In this document: positions 1-9,058 of the stretch, in pieces | Position numbering within the stretch: position 1 is the stretch's first letter | How the letters are laid out: each line of letters opens with the position of its first letter | Assembly (NCBI RefSeq): GCF_022179805.1 | Contig: NZ_BPUO01000006.1 | Location: forward strand, 310,001 to 374,000 | DNA length: 64,000 nt | Direction of reading: 5' to 3' | Source: Cupriavidus pauculus | Lineage (GTDB): Bacteria; Pseudomonadota; Gammaproteobacteria; Burkholderiales; Burkholderiaceae | Notes under the pieces: model-generated | The model's database searches: none | What the model saw: the letters and a program-made list of their open reading frames with translations, nothing else | What the model was told of the DNA's origin: nothing | Made by a program: the position numbers and the translations under genes

Positions 1-244
1 GCGGCGCCACCACGGTGCGCAGCGCCTGCAGGCCCAGCCAGTCGAGCATCGAATAGATCCAGCTCGTGAACACCGACCCTTCCAGCAGCGTGCGGGCGCC
101 GCCCATGATGGGGTCCCAGCCCCACCAGATCAGGCCGCCCCACAGCACGGTGGCCAGGACGAACGGGACGACGGTCAGCATCAGCATGCGCGGGTGCATC
201 TGGCTGGCCACGGCGCGCCCAAACGAGCGAAGGATATCGTTCAT
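1..244 (-). CDS. EI24 domain-containing membrane protein (C-terminal part cut by window edge)
   Basis: The minus-strand frame opens with ATG at 244 and runs off the left edge, giving the first 81 residues. It begins MNDILRSFGRAVAS and continues into a hydrophobic segment rich in Trp and Leu (about residues 20-45), followed by an amphipathic stretch. This beginning resembles the EI24/CysZ-like multi-pass inner-membrane proteins common in Burkholderiaceae, where the family is related to sulfate permease CysZ. Only the first membrane segments are visible, so the assignment rests on overall similarity and not on a diagnostic motif. Transport of sulfate is not demonstrated here. Confidence 0.55.
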   Translation of the reverse strand, partial: MNDILRSFGRAVASQMHPRMLMLTVVPFVLATVLWGGLIWWGWDPIMGGARTLLEGSVFTSWIYSMLDWLGLQALRTVVAP

Positions 245-313
245 GCAGCGATAGATTGCGAAAAGGAGATTCAGGAAACGACTAGAGCCTAGCACAGCCC
301 TGGGGCGCTTCCG

Positions 314-1309
314 TCACCCCAGGCGCAACAGCCGCTTGATGCCCAGCCACTGTTGGGACAGGAAGCCGCCCCCATAGTTGCGGCCCCGACCCGTGGGCGG
401 CGGCATCTGGTCGCGGATGCCAGTGGGATAGTAGACGTCGGTAAAGACGGCCGTGCGGAACAGCATGTCCCACCACGGGAAGATCACCCCGTAGTTGCAG
501 CCGCCCAGCCGCACCGGCTTGCCTTCCTTGCCGCCCTGCTCGTGCCCCAGCCCCACCGCGTGGTGCGTGCGATGAAAGCGCGGCGAGACCAGCAGCCGTT
601 CGCCGATCCGGCCGAAGTGCAGCTTCAGGTTGGCGTGCTGCAGGCTCTGCAGCAATTGCGACAGCGCCACCAGCAGCACGTACTGCGACGGCTCCACGCC
701 CACGGCCAGCGCCACGGCGGCAAAGACCGCGTCGCGCAGCATGTCGTCCAGCAGGTGGTTGCGATTATCGCTCCACAGCGTCATCTGGCGCTGGCTGTGG
801 TGCACGGCATGCAGGCTCCACCACCAGCGGTAGGTGTGCGACAGCCGGTGATACCAGTAGTCGAGCAGGTCGAACAGCAGCAGGTAGACGAAAAAGCTGA
901 CCAGCGGCACCGAGGTCACGCCCGGCCACCAGTCCTCGACGTTGATCCGCTGCCAGCCCAGCAAGCGCAGGTGCCCTTCGATGCCGTCCATCAGCGGCGT
1001 CAGCATGAAGAACATCGCCAGCCGGAACAGGCCAAGCCGGTGGATCACCGTGTAGAGCATGTCGGTGCGGATGCCGCGCCGGTCGGTCACGGCCTCCACG
1101 GGACGCAGCTTTTCCAGCGGCCCCAGGATCAGGATCATCACCGCGATCTGCACCACGCCCGCCAGCAGCCATTCCGTGCCGGTGAACGCGTCTTCAGCGT
1201 ACCCGCCGAAACCCAGGTTGTAGACGACCGGCAGGATCGCGTCCTGGAAGATCGTGGCTTCGATCTGCCCGACCCACAGGTTGACCCAGTTGGCGAATGC
1301 GTCCCACAT
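314..1309 (-). CDS. Sterol desaturase / fatty acid hydroxylase family membrane protein
   Basis: The protein has 331 residues if it starts at the ATG at 1309, which overlaps the upstream stop as TGATG and so favours translational coupling. The open frame extends upstream to 1405, but that part lies inside the deacetylase gene. It carries the three histidine clusters of the di-iron integral-membrane hydroxylase superfamily: HRLSH (154-158), HAVHH (167-171) and HRTHH (246-250). Several hydrophobic segments surround them. The family uses O2 and a non-haem di-iron centre to hydroxylate or desaturate lipids. The substrate cannot be inferred. It is the last gene of an apparent operon after a beta-propeller protein and a deacetylase-like protein, so a cell-envelope lipid role is plausible. 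Confidence 0.85.
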   Translation of the reverse strand: MWDAFANWVNLWVGQIEATIFQDAILPVVYNLGFGGYAEDAFTGTEWLLAGVVQIAVMILILGPLEKLRPVEAVTDRRGIRTDMLYTVIHRLGLFRLAMFFMLTPLMDGIEGHLRLLGWQRINVEDWWPGVTSVPLVSFFVYLLLFDLLDYWYHRLSHTYRWWWSLHAVHHSQRQMTLWSDNRNHLLDDMLRDAVFAAVALAVGVEPSQYVLLVALSQLLQSLQHANLKLHFGRIGERLLVSPRFHRTHHAVGLGHEQGGKEGKPVRLGGCNYGVIFPWWDMLFRTAVFTDVYYPTGIRDQMPPPTGRGRNYGGGFLSQQWLGIKRLLRLG

Positions 1310-2166
1310 CACGGCCTCGCACCATGTTGCGCGCCGGTTTGTACCGGCCCGTGCTGGGTGATCCAGCCCTTGTATTGTGGATGGTCGCGCAGCGTGGCGA
1401 AACAAAAACCCTTCTGTTCCAGGCCGGCCAGCAGCGGTTCCAGCACGCCCGGCGCCCAGGGGTCCTTGCGCGACCAGATGCCCAGGTGGGCCATCGTGAT
1501 ATCGCCATCGCGCAGGTCGCGCAGCGCGCGGTCCAGCAGCGCCTGGTTCGGGAATTTCTCGGACGACAGCTCATCGCCCAGGAAGCCCGCCGGCGCCCAG
1601 CCCACGTGCCGGAAGCCGCATTGCTCGGCCCACGCCAGCGTCTGCGGCGCGGTACGGCCACCCGGCGCGCGCCACAGCGGCACCATCGGCTGGCCCGTCA
1701 TCTGCTGGAACGCCTCGGCGCTGCGGCGCAGCTCCGTGCAGAACGACGCCTCGTCCATCACCACGTCACGTCCCCCTTGCGCGCCAAACTGCGGGCGCAT
1801 GGTGACCTTGCCACCCTTCACGGAGCGCAGGTAGACGTGGTCGAAGGTATGCGTGCCGAACGCGTGCCCGTCGGCGGCCAGCGCCTTCCAGTACGGCGAC
1901 CAGGTGGGGTCCAGCGAGTTGTCCTTGTTGATGGTCGGCTCGCTGGCCAGGAAGAACGTGGCGCGGATGTGGTGGCGGCGCAGCGTGCGGGCGATCAGCT
2001 CAGCCTGGCTCATGCTGCCCGTATCGAAGGTCAGATACAGCGTGCCGGCGCGGCAGGCGCCCGGCTTGGGCGGCGCATCGGCGGCCAGCGCCGCGCCGGT
2101 TACGGCCGCCAGCGACGCCAGCGACACCACCAACCGGGCCGCGAGGCGCGAAATCATCGGACGCAT
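1309..2166 (-). CDS. Polysaccharide deacetylase-like (NodB homology) exported protein
   Basis: The 285-residue protein has a signal peptide (about 1-29, ending ALAA). NodB-family motifs are visible: TFDTG at 46-50, HTFDH at 106-110 (the H-x3-H metal motif), RAPGG at 166-170 and AHLG at 226-229. Family members remove N-acetyl groups from peptidoglycan or polysaccharides in the periplasm. The usual motif 1 is TFDDG; here the second Asp, a metal ligand in characterised enzymes, is Thr. The two metal-binding His residues and the first Asp remain. Activity may therefore be altered or lost. It lies 14 bp after the YVTN gene and overlaps the hydroxylase gene. Confidence 0.85.
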   Translation of the reverse strand: MRPMISRLAARLVVSLASLAAVTGAALAADAPPKPGACRAGTLYLTFDTGSMSQAELIARTLRRHHIRATFFLASEPTINKDNSLDPTWSPYWKALAADGHAFGTHTFDHVYLRSVKGGKVTMRPQFGAQGGRDVVMDEASFCTELRRSAEAFQQMTGQPMVPLWRAPGGRTAPQTLAWAEQCGFRHVGWAPAGFLGDELSSEKFPNQALLDRALRDLRDGDITMAHLGIWSRKDPWAPGVLEPLLAGLEQKGFCFATLRDHPQYKGWITQHGPVQTGAQHGARP

Positions 2167-2180
2167 GTCGTCTCAGGAAA

Positions 2181-3167
2181 TCAGTAGAGCGGTGCGCGGG
2201 TCTTGAAGTAGATGCCGTGCGGCGACTTGCCCACGCGAATCGTCTTCACCATCTTGCGGCTGGCCACGTCGATCAGGCCCACCGAACGTGCCCAGCGGAA
2301 CGTCACCCACAGCGTCTTGCCGTCGGCGGTCAGCTCCATGTCGTCCGGGCCGGGCAGCAGGCCGGTGATATCGCCCACCTTCGACAGCGTCTGCTGGTCG
2401 ATGATACTGATCGATCCCGACACGCGGTTGGTCAGGAACAGGTGGCGCTTGTCGCCCACGGCGCGGAAGTTGTGCGCGCCCTTGCCGGTCTGGATCTGCT
2501 TGACCACGGTGCGCGTGCGCCAGTCGATCACGGCCACGTAATCGGCACCGGTCATGCCCACCAGCAGGTACTTCTGGTCCGGCGTGACCCAGACGCCGGC
2601 CGGCGCCGAGCCGGCTTCCATCACCCACATCACGGTCAGCGTGGTGAGGTCGATGGCGGCAATCTGGTTGGAATCCTGCAGCGTGATGAACGCGATCTTG
2701 CTGTCGGCCGTGAACGCGATATGGCTCGGTGTCTTGGCCAGCGGGAACTGCTTGGCGATCTTGAGCTGATGGCCGTCCCAGCGGTAGACGTCCACGCGGT
2801 CAAGCCGGTTGCCGGTGGCGATAAACCATTTCTGGTCCGGCGAGAAACCCACCTGGTACGGGTCGTCGATGTTCGGAACGCGCTGCTGCACCTTGCCGGT
2901 CACCGGGTCCAGGAAGACCAGGTCGTTGCCCACGGCGTTGGCCACGATCAGCGACTTTTCGTCGGGCGTGGCGATCAGGTGGTGCGGCTCCTTGCCGATC
3001 GGAAAGGTCTCCAGAACTTTCTGGGTGTCCTTGTCGATCAAAGTGACGCTTGCGTCACCAGAATTAAGGATGGTGACGACTTCCGCCCGAACCGGGACCG
3101 AAGCCATTGCCAAAGCCAGGGCGCCGGCCGAAACCACCCCAGCCACTACACGACGCAATGCAAGCAT
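2181..3167 (-). CDS. YVTN family beta-propeller repeat protein, exported
   Basis: The 328-residue protein begins with a clear signal peptide (about 1-28, ending VRA). The rest consists of beta-propeller blades of roughly 40 residues. Recurring elements are DKDTQKVLETFPIGKEPH, VTGKVQQRVPNIDDP, LTTLTVMW and ASRKMVKTIRVGKSPHG, with the DP-QVGFSPD type of turn that defines YVTN/cytochrome d1-like propellers. Such proteins are usually periplasmic scaffolds or binding proteins. No haem-binding CXXCH motif is present, so it is not itself a cytochrome d1. It is the first gene of an apparent operon with the deacetylase-like and hydroxylase-like genes; its ligand is unknown. Confidence 0.85.
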   Translation of the reverse strand: MLALRRVVAGVVSAGALALAMASVPVRAEVVTILNSGDASVTLIDKDTQKVLETFPIGKEPHHLIATPDEKSLIVANAVGNDLVFLDPVTGKVQQRVPNIDDPYQVGFSPDQKWFIATGNRLDRVDVYRWDGHQLKIAKQFPLAKTPSHIAFTADSKIAFITLQDSNQIAAIDLTTLTVMWVMEAGSAPAGVWVTPDQKYLLVGMTGADYVAVIDWRTRTVVKQIQTGKGAHNFRAVGDKRHLFLTNRVSGSISIIDQQTLSKVGDITGLLPGPDDMELTADGKTLWVTFRWARSVGLIDVASRKMVKTIRVGKSPHGIYFKTRAPLY

Positions 3168-3319
3168 AAGACCGCCATTTCTTTACGAATCGCGCATTCT
3201 AACGTTTCGCCTGACGGTTGCGCTGACGAGGAAGGCGGAAACTAAAGCGCAACTTACAATTGGAAACATGTGAGCGGCAGTTTCCTTTCAGTCTGCCTTT
3301 CAGCCCGCCCTGCCCGGCG

Positions 3320-6300
3320 TCAGCGCTGCATCGATTCCCACACTTTCTGCAGCCGCTTGACCGACACCGGTTGTGGCGTACGAAGCTCCTGGGCAAACAA
3401 CGCCACGCGCAGTTCTTCCAGCATCCAGCGGAACTCGTCCAGCCGGGCATCGGCGGCACCTCGGCCCTGGCTGCGCAACTGCTTTTCCGCGCGCTGCCAC
3501 TGCTGCACCAGCGGCGACATTTCCAGGATCCGCTGGCTGTCTCGGCCCGGATCGCCCTTGAGCTTGTCCACGCGCAGCGCCATGCCCTTCAGGTAGCGCG
3601 GAAAGTGCACCAGCTGGGCGTACGGCGTGTCCGCCACGAACGACTTGGTCATCAGCCGGCCCAACTGCCCTTCCAGGTCCTGGTAGGCCGATCCGAACGG
3701 CTTGGCCTGCAGCAGCTTGCGCGGCAGCGGCGCGAATTCCGCCAGCACGGTACCCACCAGCCGTGCGATTTCCTGGGCCAGCAGCGACAACCGTGCCCGC
3801 CCCTCGTCCTTGCGCACGTTGAACTCGGCCTCGTTGCGCGGCAGCGGCGCCTGCAGGCACGCCCGCTCCAGCGCCATCAGCACGATCTGGTTGCGCAGTT
3901 CCTCCTGCGTGCCCAGAGCCATGAACTGCATGGCCATCTGCTGCAGGTTCGGGATGTTCTTCTCGATGAACTTGACCTGCTCGCGCAACTGCAGCGCGAA
4001 CAGCCGGCGCAGCCCCGCGTGGTGGATGCGAGCGGCCTCCTGCGGGTCGTCGAACACCTCCACGTCGCAGTGGTCGGCGCGGTCCACCAGCGCCGGGTAG
4101 CCAAACAGCGTCTGGTTGCCCTTGCGGATCTCCAGCAGCTCGGGCAGCTCGCCGAACGACCACGACGTCAGGTTCTCGTACTGGCCCGCTTCGGCGGCCG
4201 GTACGTCGCGCGCGGCAATGTTCTGGAACGACTGCTGGGCCTGCCCGCCCAGTTCGGCGCGTAGCTGGGCCAGGTTGCGGCCCATGTCCAGCTGGCGCCC
4301 GTGCTCGTCGATCACCTTGAAATTCATGGTGTGGTGCGCGGGCAGCGTTTCCAGCTTGAAGTCGGCGCGCCGGATCATGGTGCCGGTCTCGACCCGCACG
4401 TCAGCAATCAGCACATCGAGCAGGTCGCCTTCGCCAAACGGCTGGCGCTCGACAAACCCGGCCGCGAAGTCGGGCAGCGGCACGCAGTGGCGGCGCAGCT
4501 TCTGCGGCAGCGACTTCAGCAGCAGATGCACCTTTTCCTTGATCATGCCCGGCACCAGCCATTCGGCGCGCTCGGGCCTGACCTGGTTCAGCGCGTACAG
4601 CGGCACGGTCAGCGTCACGCCGTCGCGGTGGCTGCCGGGCTCGAAGTGGTACGACAGCCCCATGTCGATGCCGGCAATCGGCAGGATCTTCGGAAACAGG
4701 TCGGTCGTGATGCCGGCCGCCTCGTGCCGCATCAGTTCGTCGCGGTTCAGGTACAGCAGCTTGCGGTCCCTGGCCGATTCCGCCTGGTACCACTGCTCGA
4801 ACGCCACCTGGTTGTGGATGTCGGCCGGCACGATCTGGTCGTAGAACGCAAAGATCAGCACGTCGTCCACCAGCACGTCCTGCCGGCGCGACTTGTGCTC
4901 CAGGTTCTCGATCTCGCGCACCAGCCGCTGGTTATGGGCAAAGAACGGCAGCCGGGTGTCGAATTCGCCTTCCACCAGCGCGTTGCGAATGAAGATCTCG
5001 CGCGCTTCCTTGGGGTTCATCGGCCCGAAGTTGACGCGCCGATGCTGGTACACGGGCAGCCCGTACAGCGTGCCGCGCTCCAGCGCCACCACATGCCCGG
5101 CCTTCTTTTCCCAGTGCGGCTCGCTCCAGCTCACGTTCAGCAGGTGGCGCCCCACCTGTTCCACCCATTCGGGTTCCACACGGGCCAGCGTGCGCGCGTA
5201 GAGCCGGCTGGTTTCCACCAGTTCGGCGGCGATGATCCATCGCCCCACCTTGCGGGCGATCAGCGAGCCCGGCCACAGGTGGAACTTGATGCCACGCGCG
5301 CCCAGGTACTCGCGCCCCTTGCCGTCGGCATCTTCCAGCTTCAGGCCCACGTTGCCCAGCAGGCCGGTCAGCAGCGCCTTGTGAAGCTGCTCGAAGGTCG
5401 GCTCGGTCTCGTTCAGGCGCCAGCCCTGCTCGCTGACCGTGGTGTGAAGCTGCGAATGCACGTCGCGCCATTCGCGCAACCGCACATGGGACAGGAAGTT
5501 GGCCCGGCACTGGTCCTGCAACTGGCGGTTGGTCTTCTTGTGCGCGATGGCTTCCTCGAACCACTTCCACAGCTTCACCCAGCCCAGGAACTCGGACTTC
5601 TCGTCCATGAACTTGCGATGGGCCTGGTCGGCGGCCTCCTGGGCCTCCTGTGGACGCTCGCGCGGGTCCTGCACCGACAGCGCGCTGGCGATGATCAGCA
5701 CCTCGCGCAGGCAGTCCTGGTCGCGCGCGGCCAGGATCATGCGGGCCACGCGCGGGTCCAGCGGCAGCTTGGCCAGTTGGCGGCCGGTGCCGGTCAGCTG
5801 GTTGTCCTCGTTCAGCGCTCCCAGTTCCTGCAGCAACTGGTAGCCATCGGCCACGGCCCGGCCCAGCGGCGGCTCGATGAACGGGAACGCCTCGATATCG
5901 GTCAGGCGCAGCGCCTTCATGCGCAGGATGACCGCGGCCAGCGACGAACGCAGGATTTCCGGGTCAGTAAAGCGCGGGCGGCCCAGGAAATCGCTTTCCT
6001 CGAACAGCCGGATGCAGACGCCGTCGGCCACCCGGCCGCAGCGGCCGGCGCGCTGGTTGGCGGCCGCCTGCGAGATCGACTCGATCTGAAGCTGCTCCAC
6101 CTTGTTGCGGTACGAATAGCGCTTCACGCGCGCCAGGCCGGTATCCACCACGTAGCGGATGCCGGGCACCGTCAGCGACGTCTCCGCCACGTTGGTGGCC
6201 AGCACGATGCGCCGGGCGTTCGACGGCCGGAACACGCGCTCCTGCTCCTGCACGGACAGCCGGGCAAACAGCGGCAGGATCTCGGTGTGCGGCGGATGAT

Positions 6301-7459
6301 GCTTGCGCAGCGCCTCGGCGGCCTCGCGGATCTCGCGCTCGCCGGGCAGGAACACCAGCACATCGCCAGGACCCAGGCGGCACAGTTCGTCCACGGCCTC
6401 GACGATGCCGTCGTACAGGTCGCGTTCGCGGGCCTTCTCGGGACGCGGCGCGGCGCCCTGCCCCGGGGCCGGCTGGTCCTGCTGGATCGGCCGGTAGCGG
6501 ATTTCCACCGGATACAGCCGGCCGCTCACCTCGATCACCGGCGCGGGCTTGCCGTCGCGTGCGAAATGCTCGGCAAAGCGCTTGGCGTCGATGGTGGCCG
6601 ACGTGATGATGACCTTCAGGTCCGGCCGTTTCGGCAGGATCTCGCGCAGGTAGCCGATCAGGAAGTCGATGTTGAGGCTGCGTTCGTGCGCCTCGTCGAT
6701 GATGATCGTGTCATAGGCGCGCAGCAGCGGATCGTTCTGCGTCTCGGCCAGCAGGATACCGTCGGTCATCAGCTTGACCGAGGCACCAGCCGACATCGCG
6801 TCGTTGAACCGCACCTGGTAGCCCACGTGCTCGCCCACCGGGGTGCCCAGTTCCTGCGCGATGCGCTTGGCCGTGGACGTGGCGGCAATCCGGCGCGGCT
6901 GCGTATGGCCGATCAGGCCGCCGCCGGGCTTGCCCTCGCGGGCCGGACCGCGCCCGATCGACAGCGCGATCTTGGGCAGCTGCGTGGTCTTGCCCGAGCC
7001 GGTCTCGCCGGAGACGATCACCACCTGGTTGGCCAGCAGCGCCTGCGCGATCTCGTCGCGGCGCGCGGAAACCGGCAAGGCTTCGGGGAACGTGATCTCC
7101 GGCAGCGGATTGGCCAGCCGCGCGGGCTGCGGCGGACGCGGCGGGCGCTGGCCACCCTCCGGGCGCGGCGGACGCTGGCCGCCTTCAGGCCGGGGCTGGC
7201 GCGGGGCGCCTTCTGGGCGGGCCTGGCGCTGCTCGCCCTCCGGACGCGGGGCGCGCGACGGACGGGGCGGACGCGCACCGCCTTCGGGCTGGGCCGGGCG
7301 CGGGGCGCCTTCCTGACGCGGCGGACGTGGCGGACGGGCTGGTTTCTGCGGCCGTGCGCCGTCGCCCGCCTGGCGCGGGGCGGCATGCTGGCTGGCCTTG
7401 GAACTGGTCGCCTCGGCAGGCTGGGCCGGGGCGGATTTGGCGGGGCGTTGTGCTGACAT
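3320..7459 (-). CDS. hrpA: ATP-dependent DEAH-box RNA helicase HrpA
   Basis: The protein has 1379 residues, close to the roughly 1300 of Escherichia coli HrpA plus an N-terminal extension. Walker A is GETGSGKTTQ at 151-160, followed by the DEAH box in IIIDEAHERS and motif III SATIDAKRF. The helicase C domain contains NVAETSLTVPGI and QRAGRCGR. Downstream come HA2/OB-fold and the long HrpA-specific C-terminal domain. HrpA unwinds RNA and resolves stalled ribosomes in the cytoplasm. Residues 1-115 are low-complexity and rich in Pro, Arg, Gly, Glu and Gln, with repeated RPEGGQRPP units. No Met occurs between residue 1 and the helicase core, which supports the ATG at 7459. It diverges from argA over 24 bp. 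Confidence 0.95.
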   Translation of the reverse strand: MSAQRPAKSAPAQPAEATSSKASQHAAPRQAGDGARPQKPARPPRPPRQEGAPRPAQPEGGARPPRPSRAPRPEGEQRQARPEGAPRQPRPEGGQRPPRPEGGQRPPRPPQPARLANPLPEITFPEALPVSARRDEIAQALLANQVVIVSGETGSGKTTQLPKIALSIGRGPAREGKPGGGLIGHTQPRRIAATSTAKRIAQELGTPVGEHVGYQVRFNDAMSAGASVKLMTDGILLAETQNDPLLRAYDTIIIDEAHERSLNIDFLIGYLREILPKRPDLKVIITSATIDAKRFAEHFARDGKPAPVIEVSGRLYPVEIRYRPIQQDQPAPGQGAAPRPEKARERDLYDGIVEAVDELCRLGPGDVLVFLPGEREIREAAEALRKHHPPHTEILPLFARLSVQEQERVFRPSNARRIVLATNVAETSLTVPGIRYVVDTGLARVKRYSYRNKVEQLQIESISQAAANQRAGRCGRVADGVCIRLFEESDFLGRPRFTDPEILRSSLAAVILRMKALRLTDIEAFPFIEPPLGRAVADGYQLLQELGALNEDNQLTGTGRQLAKLPLDPRVARMILAARDQDCLREVLIIASALSVQDPRERPQEAQEAADQAHRKFMDEKSEFLGWVKLWKWFEEAIAHKKTNRQLQDQCRANFLSHVRLREWRDVHSQLHTTVSEQGWRLNETEPTFEQLHKALLTGLLGNVGLKLEDADGKGREYLGARGIKFHLWPGSLIARKVGRWIIAAELVETSRLYARTLARVEPEWVEQVGRHLLNVSWSEPHWEKKAGHVVALERGTLYGLPVYQHRRVNFGPMNPKEAREIFIRNALVEGEFDTRLPFFAHNQRLVREIENLEHKSRRQDVLVDDVLIFAFYDQIVPADIHNQVAFEQWYQAESARDRKLLYLNRDELMRHEAAGITTDLFPKILPIAGIDMGLSYHFEPGSHRDGVTLTVPLYALNQVRPERAEWLVPGMIKEKVHLLLKSLPQKLRRHCVPLPDFAAGFVERQPFGEGDLLDVLIADVRVETGTMIRRADFKLETLPAHHTMNFKVIDEHGRQLDMGRNLAQLRAELGGQAQQSFQNIAARDVPAAEAGQYENLTSWSFGELPELLEIRKGNQTLFGYPALVDRADHCDVEVFDDPQEAARIHHAGLRRLFALQLREQVKFIEKNIPNLQQMAMQFMALGTQEELRNQIVLMALERACLQAPLPRNEAEFNVRKDEGRARLSLLAQEIARLVGTVLAEFAPLPRKLLQAKPFGSAYQDLEGQLGRLMTKSFVADTPYAQLVHFPRYLKGMALRVDKLKGDPGRDSQRILEMSPLVQQWQRAEKQLRSQGRGAADARLDEFRWMLEELRVALFAQELRTPQPVSVKRLQKVWESMQR

Positions 7460-7465
7460 TGGCCG

Positions 7466-7477
7466 GGATTATAATCC
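7466..7477. promoter_or_regulatory. Palindromic back-to-back -10 elements between hrpA and argA
   Basis: The sequence GGATTATAATCC is a perfect 12-bp palindrome, so a TATAAT hexamer reads on both strands: plus at 7470-7475 and minus at 7473-7468. argA starts at 7484 and hrpA at 7459. Transcription beginning 6-7 bases after either hexamer would leave a leader of about 1-3 bases on each mRNA. A weak TTGTGC lies 16 bp upstream of the plus hexamer. No Shine-Dalgarno sequence precedes either start. Promoter function is inferred from the match alone. Confidence 0.55.
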
Positions 7478-7483
7478 GCCGCT

Positions 7484-8956
7484 ATGAACGCCAGAACCGA
7501 CTCCCCGCCGCAGGACCCCGATCCTGCCGCCCTGCCCCCTGCGCCCGACCAGGCGCCTGCCCAGACCCCTGCCGCCATGCCCGCTGCCGCCCCCGCCACG
7601 CCGATCCCTTCGTCCGTGGCCGACACCGAATCGGTCGAGAGCGGCGGCCCGGACCAGCAGCAGTTTGTCGACTGGCTGCGTGCCGTCGCCCCGTACATCC
7701 ACACGTTCCGCGGCAAGACCTTCGTGATCGCCTTCAGCGGCGAGCTGGTCAAGGCCGGCGTGCTGAACGCGCTGGTCAACGACGTGGCGCTGCTGCATGC
7801 CATGGGCATGCACGTGGTGCTGGTGTTCGGGTCGCGCCCCCAGGTGGAGGAGCAACTCGGGCTGCGCAATGTGCAGTCGCAGTTTGCCGATGGCATCCGC
7901 ATCACCGACAACGCCGCGCTGGAATGCGCCAAGGAGGCCGCCGGCGAACTGCGGCTCGATATCGAGGCCGCGTTCAGCCAGGGGCTGCCCAACACGCCGA
8001 TGGCCGGTGCGCAATTGTCGGTGGTGTCGGGCAACTTCATCACCGCGCGGCCGGTGGGCATCGTGAACGGCGTGGATTACCAACACACGGGGCTGGTGCG
8101 CAAGATCGACGACGAATCGATGCGCATGTCGCTGTCGCACGGCAAGATCGTGCTGCTGTCGCCGCTGGGCTTCTCGCCCACGGGGCAGGCGTTCAACCTG
8201 TCGATGGAAGACGTGGCCAGCGCCACGGCCAGCGCGTTGAAGGCCGACAAGCTGATCTTCATCACCGAGGTGCCGGGCGTGCCTGACGCCGTTGGCAAGC
8301 TGATGAAGGAAATGTCGCTGCGCACCGCCGTCGAGCGGCTGCAGAACAACCATCTGCCGCCCGACGTGGCCGACTACCTGTTCCATCTGGTCAAGGCGCT
8401 CAAGGGCGGCGTGCCGCGTGTGCACCTGATTCCGTTCGACATGGACGGCTCGGTGCTGCTGGAACTGTTCCTGCACGACGGCGTGGGCACCATGGTGTCC
8501 GACACCGACCTGGAAAGCCTGCGCGAGGCCACGCTCGACGACGTGGGCGGCATCCTGCAGCTGATCGCGCCGCTGGAGGCCGATGGCACGCTGGTGCCGC
8601 GTGGCCGTCACCTGATCGAGCGCGATATCGACAAGTTCTCGGTGATCGAGCACGACAACGTGCTGTTCGGCTGCGCCGCGCTGTACGAATTCCCGCGCGA
8701 CAACATGGGCGAGATGGCCTGCCTGACCGTGTCCGCCGAGGCCCAGGGCACCGGCGACGGCGAGCGCCTGCTCAAGCGCATCGAGCGCCGCGCCCGCGCG
8801 CTGGGCCTGGAGCGCCTGTTCGTGCTCACCACGCGCACCGAACACTGGTTCCTGAAGCGCGGTTTCGTGCACGCCACCGTGGATGACCTGCCCGAAGACA
8901 AGCGCAAGCTGTACAACTGGCAGCGCAAGTCGATGGTGCTGATGAAGAAGCTGTAA
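7484..8956 (+). CDS. argA: Amino-acid N-acetyltransferase (N-acetylglutamate synthase)
   Basis: The 490-residue protein has an amino-acid-kinase-like domain (about 75-330) followed by a GNAT acetyltransferase domain (about 345-485), the classic ArgA arrangement. Recognisable segments are FVDWLRAVAPYIHTFRGK, LLHAMGMHVVLVFGSRPQVE and, in the GNAT part, EMACLTVSAEAQGTGDGERL. It transfers acetyl from acetyl-CoA to glutamate, the first step of arginine synthesis, and is normally feedback-inhibited by arginine. The first 60 or so residues are a Pro/Ala-rich tail not typical of the family, so an internal start is possible. The promoter seems to sit almost at the start codon. Confidence 0.93.
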   Translation: MNARTDSPPQDPDPAALPPAPDQAPAQTPAAMPAAAPATPIPSSVADTESVESGGPDQQQFVDWLRAVAPYIHTFRGKTFVIAFSGELVKAGVLNALVNDVALLHAMGMHVVLVFGSRPQVEEQLGLRNVQSQFADGIRITDNAALECAKEAAGELRLDIEAAFSQGLPNTPMAGAQLSVVSGNFITARPVGIVNGVDYQHTGLVRKIDDESMRMSLSHGKIVLLSPLGFSPTGQAFNLSMEDVASATASALKADKLIFITEVPGVPDAVGKLMKEMSLRTAVERLQNNHLPPDVADYLFHLVKALKGGVPRVHLIPFDMDGSVLLELFLHDGVGTMVSDTDLESLREATLDDVGGILQLIAPLEADGTLVPRGRHLIERDIDKFSVIEHDNVLFGCAALYEFPRDNMGEMACLTVSAEAQGTGDGERLLKRIERRARALGLERLFVLTTRTEHWFLKRGFVHATVDDLPEDKRKLYNWQRKSMVLMKKL

Positions 8957-9058
8957 CCGCCCGCAAAGACAACAGGCGCCGCAGGGGCATGGGCGGGCAG
9001 TGCCGCCCGGCCCGGCCAGCTTGGCTACAATAGCGCCCACACGAAAAAGGAGTCCCTC

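Noticed and set aside
4301..7456. A 1051-codon plus-strand open frame
   Set aside because: It is antisense to hrpA, which has all helicase motifs; no family resemblance was seen.
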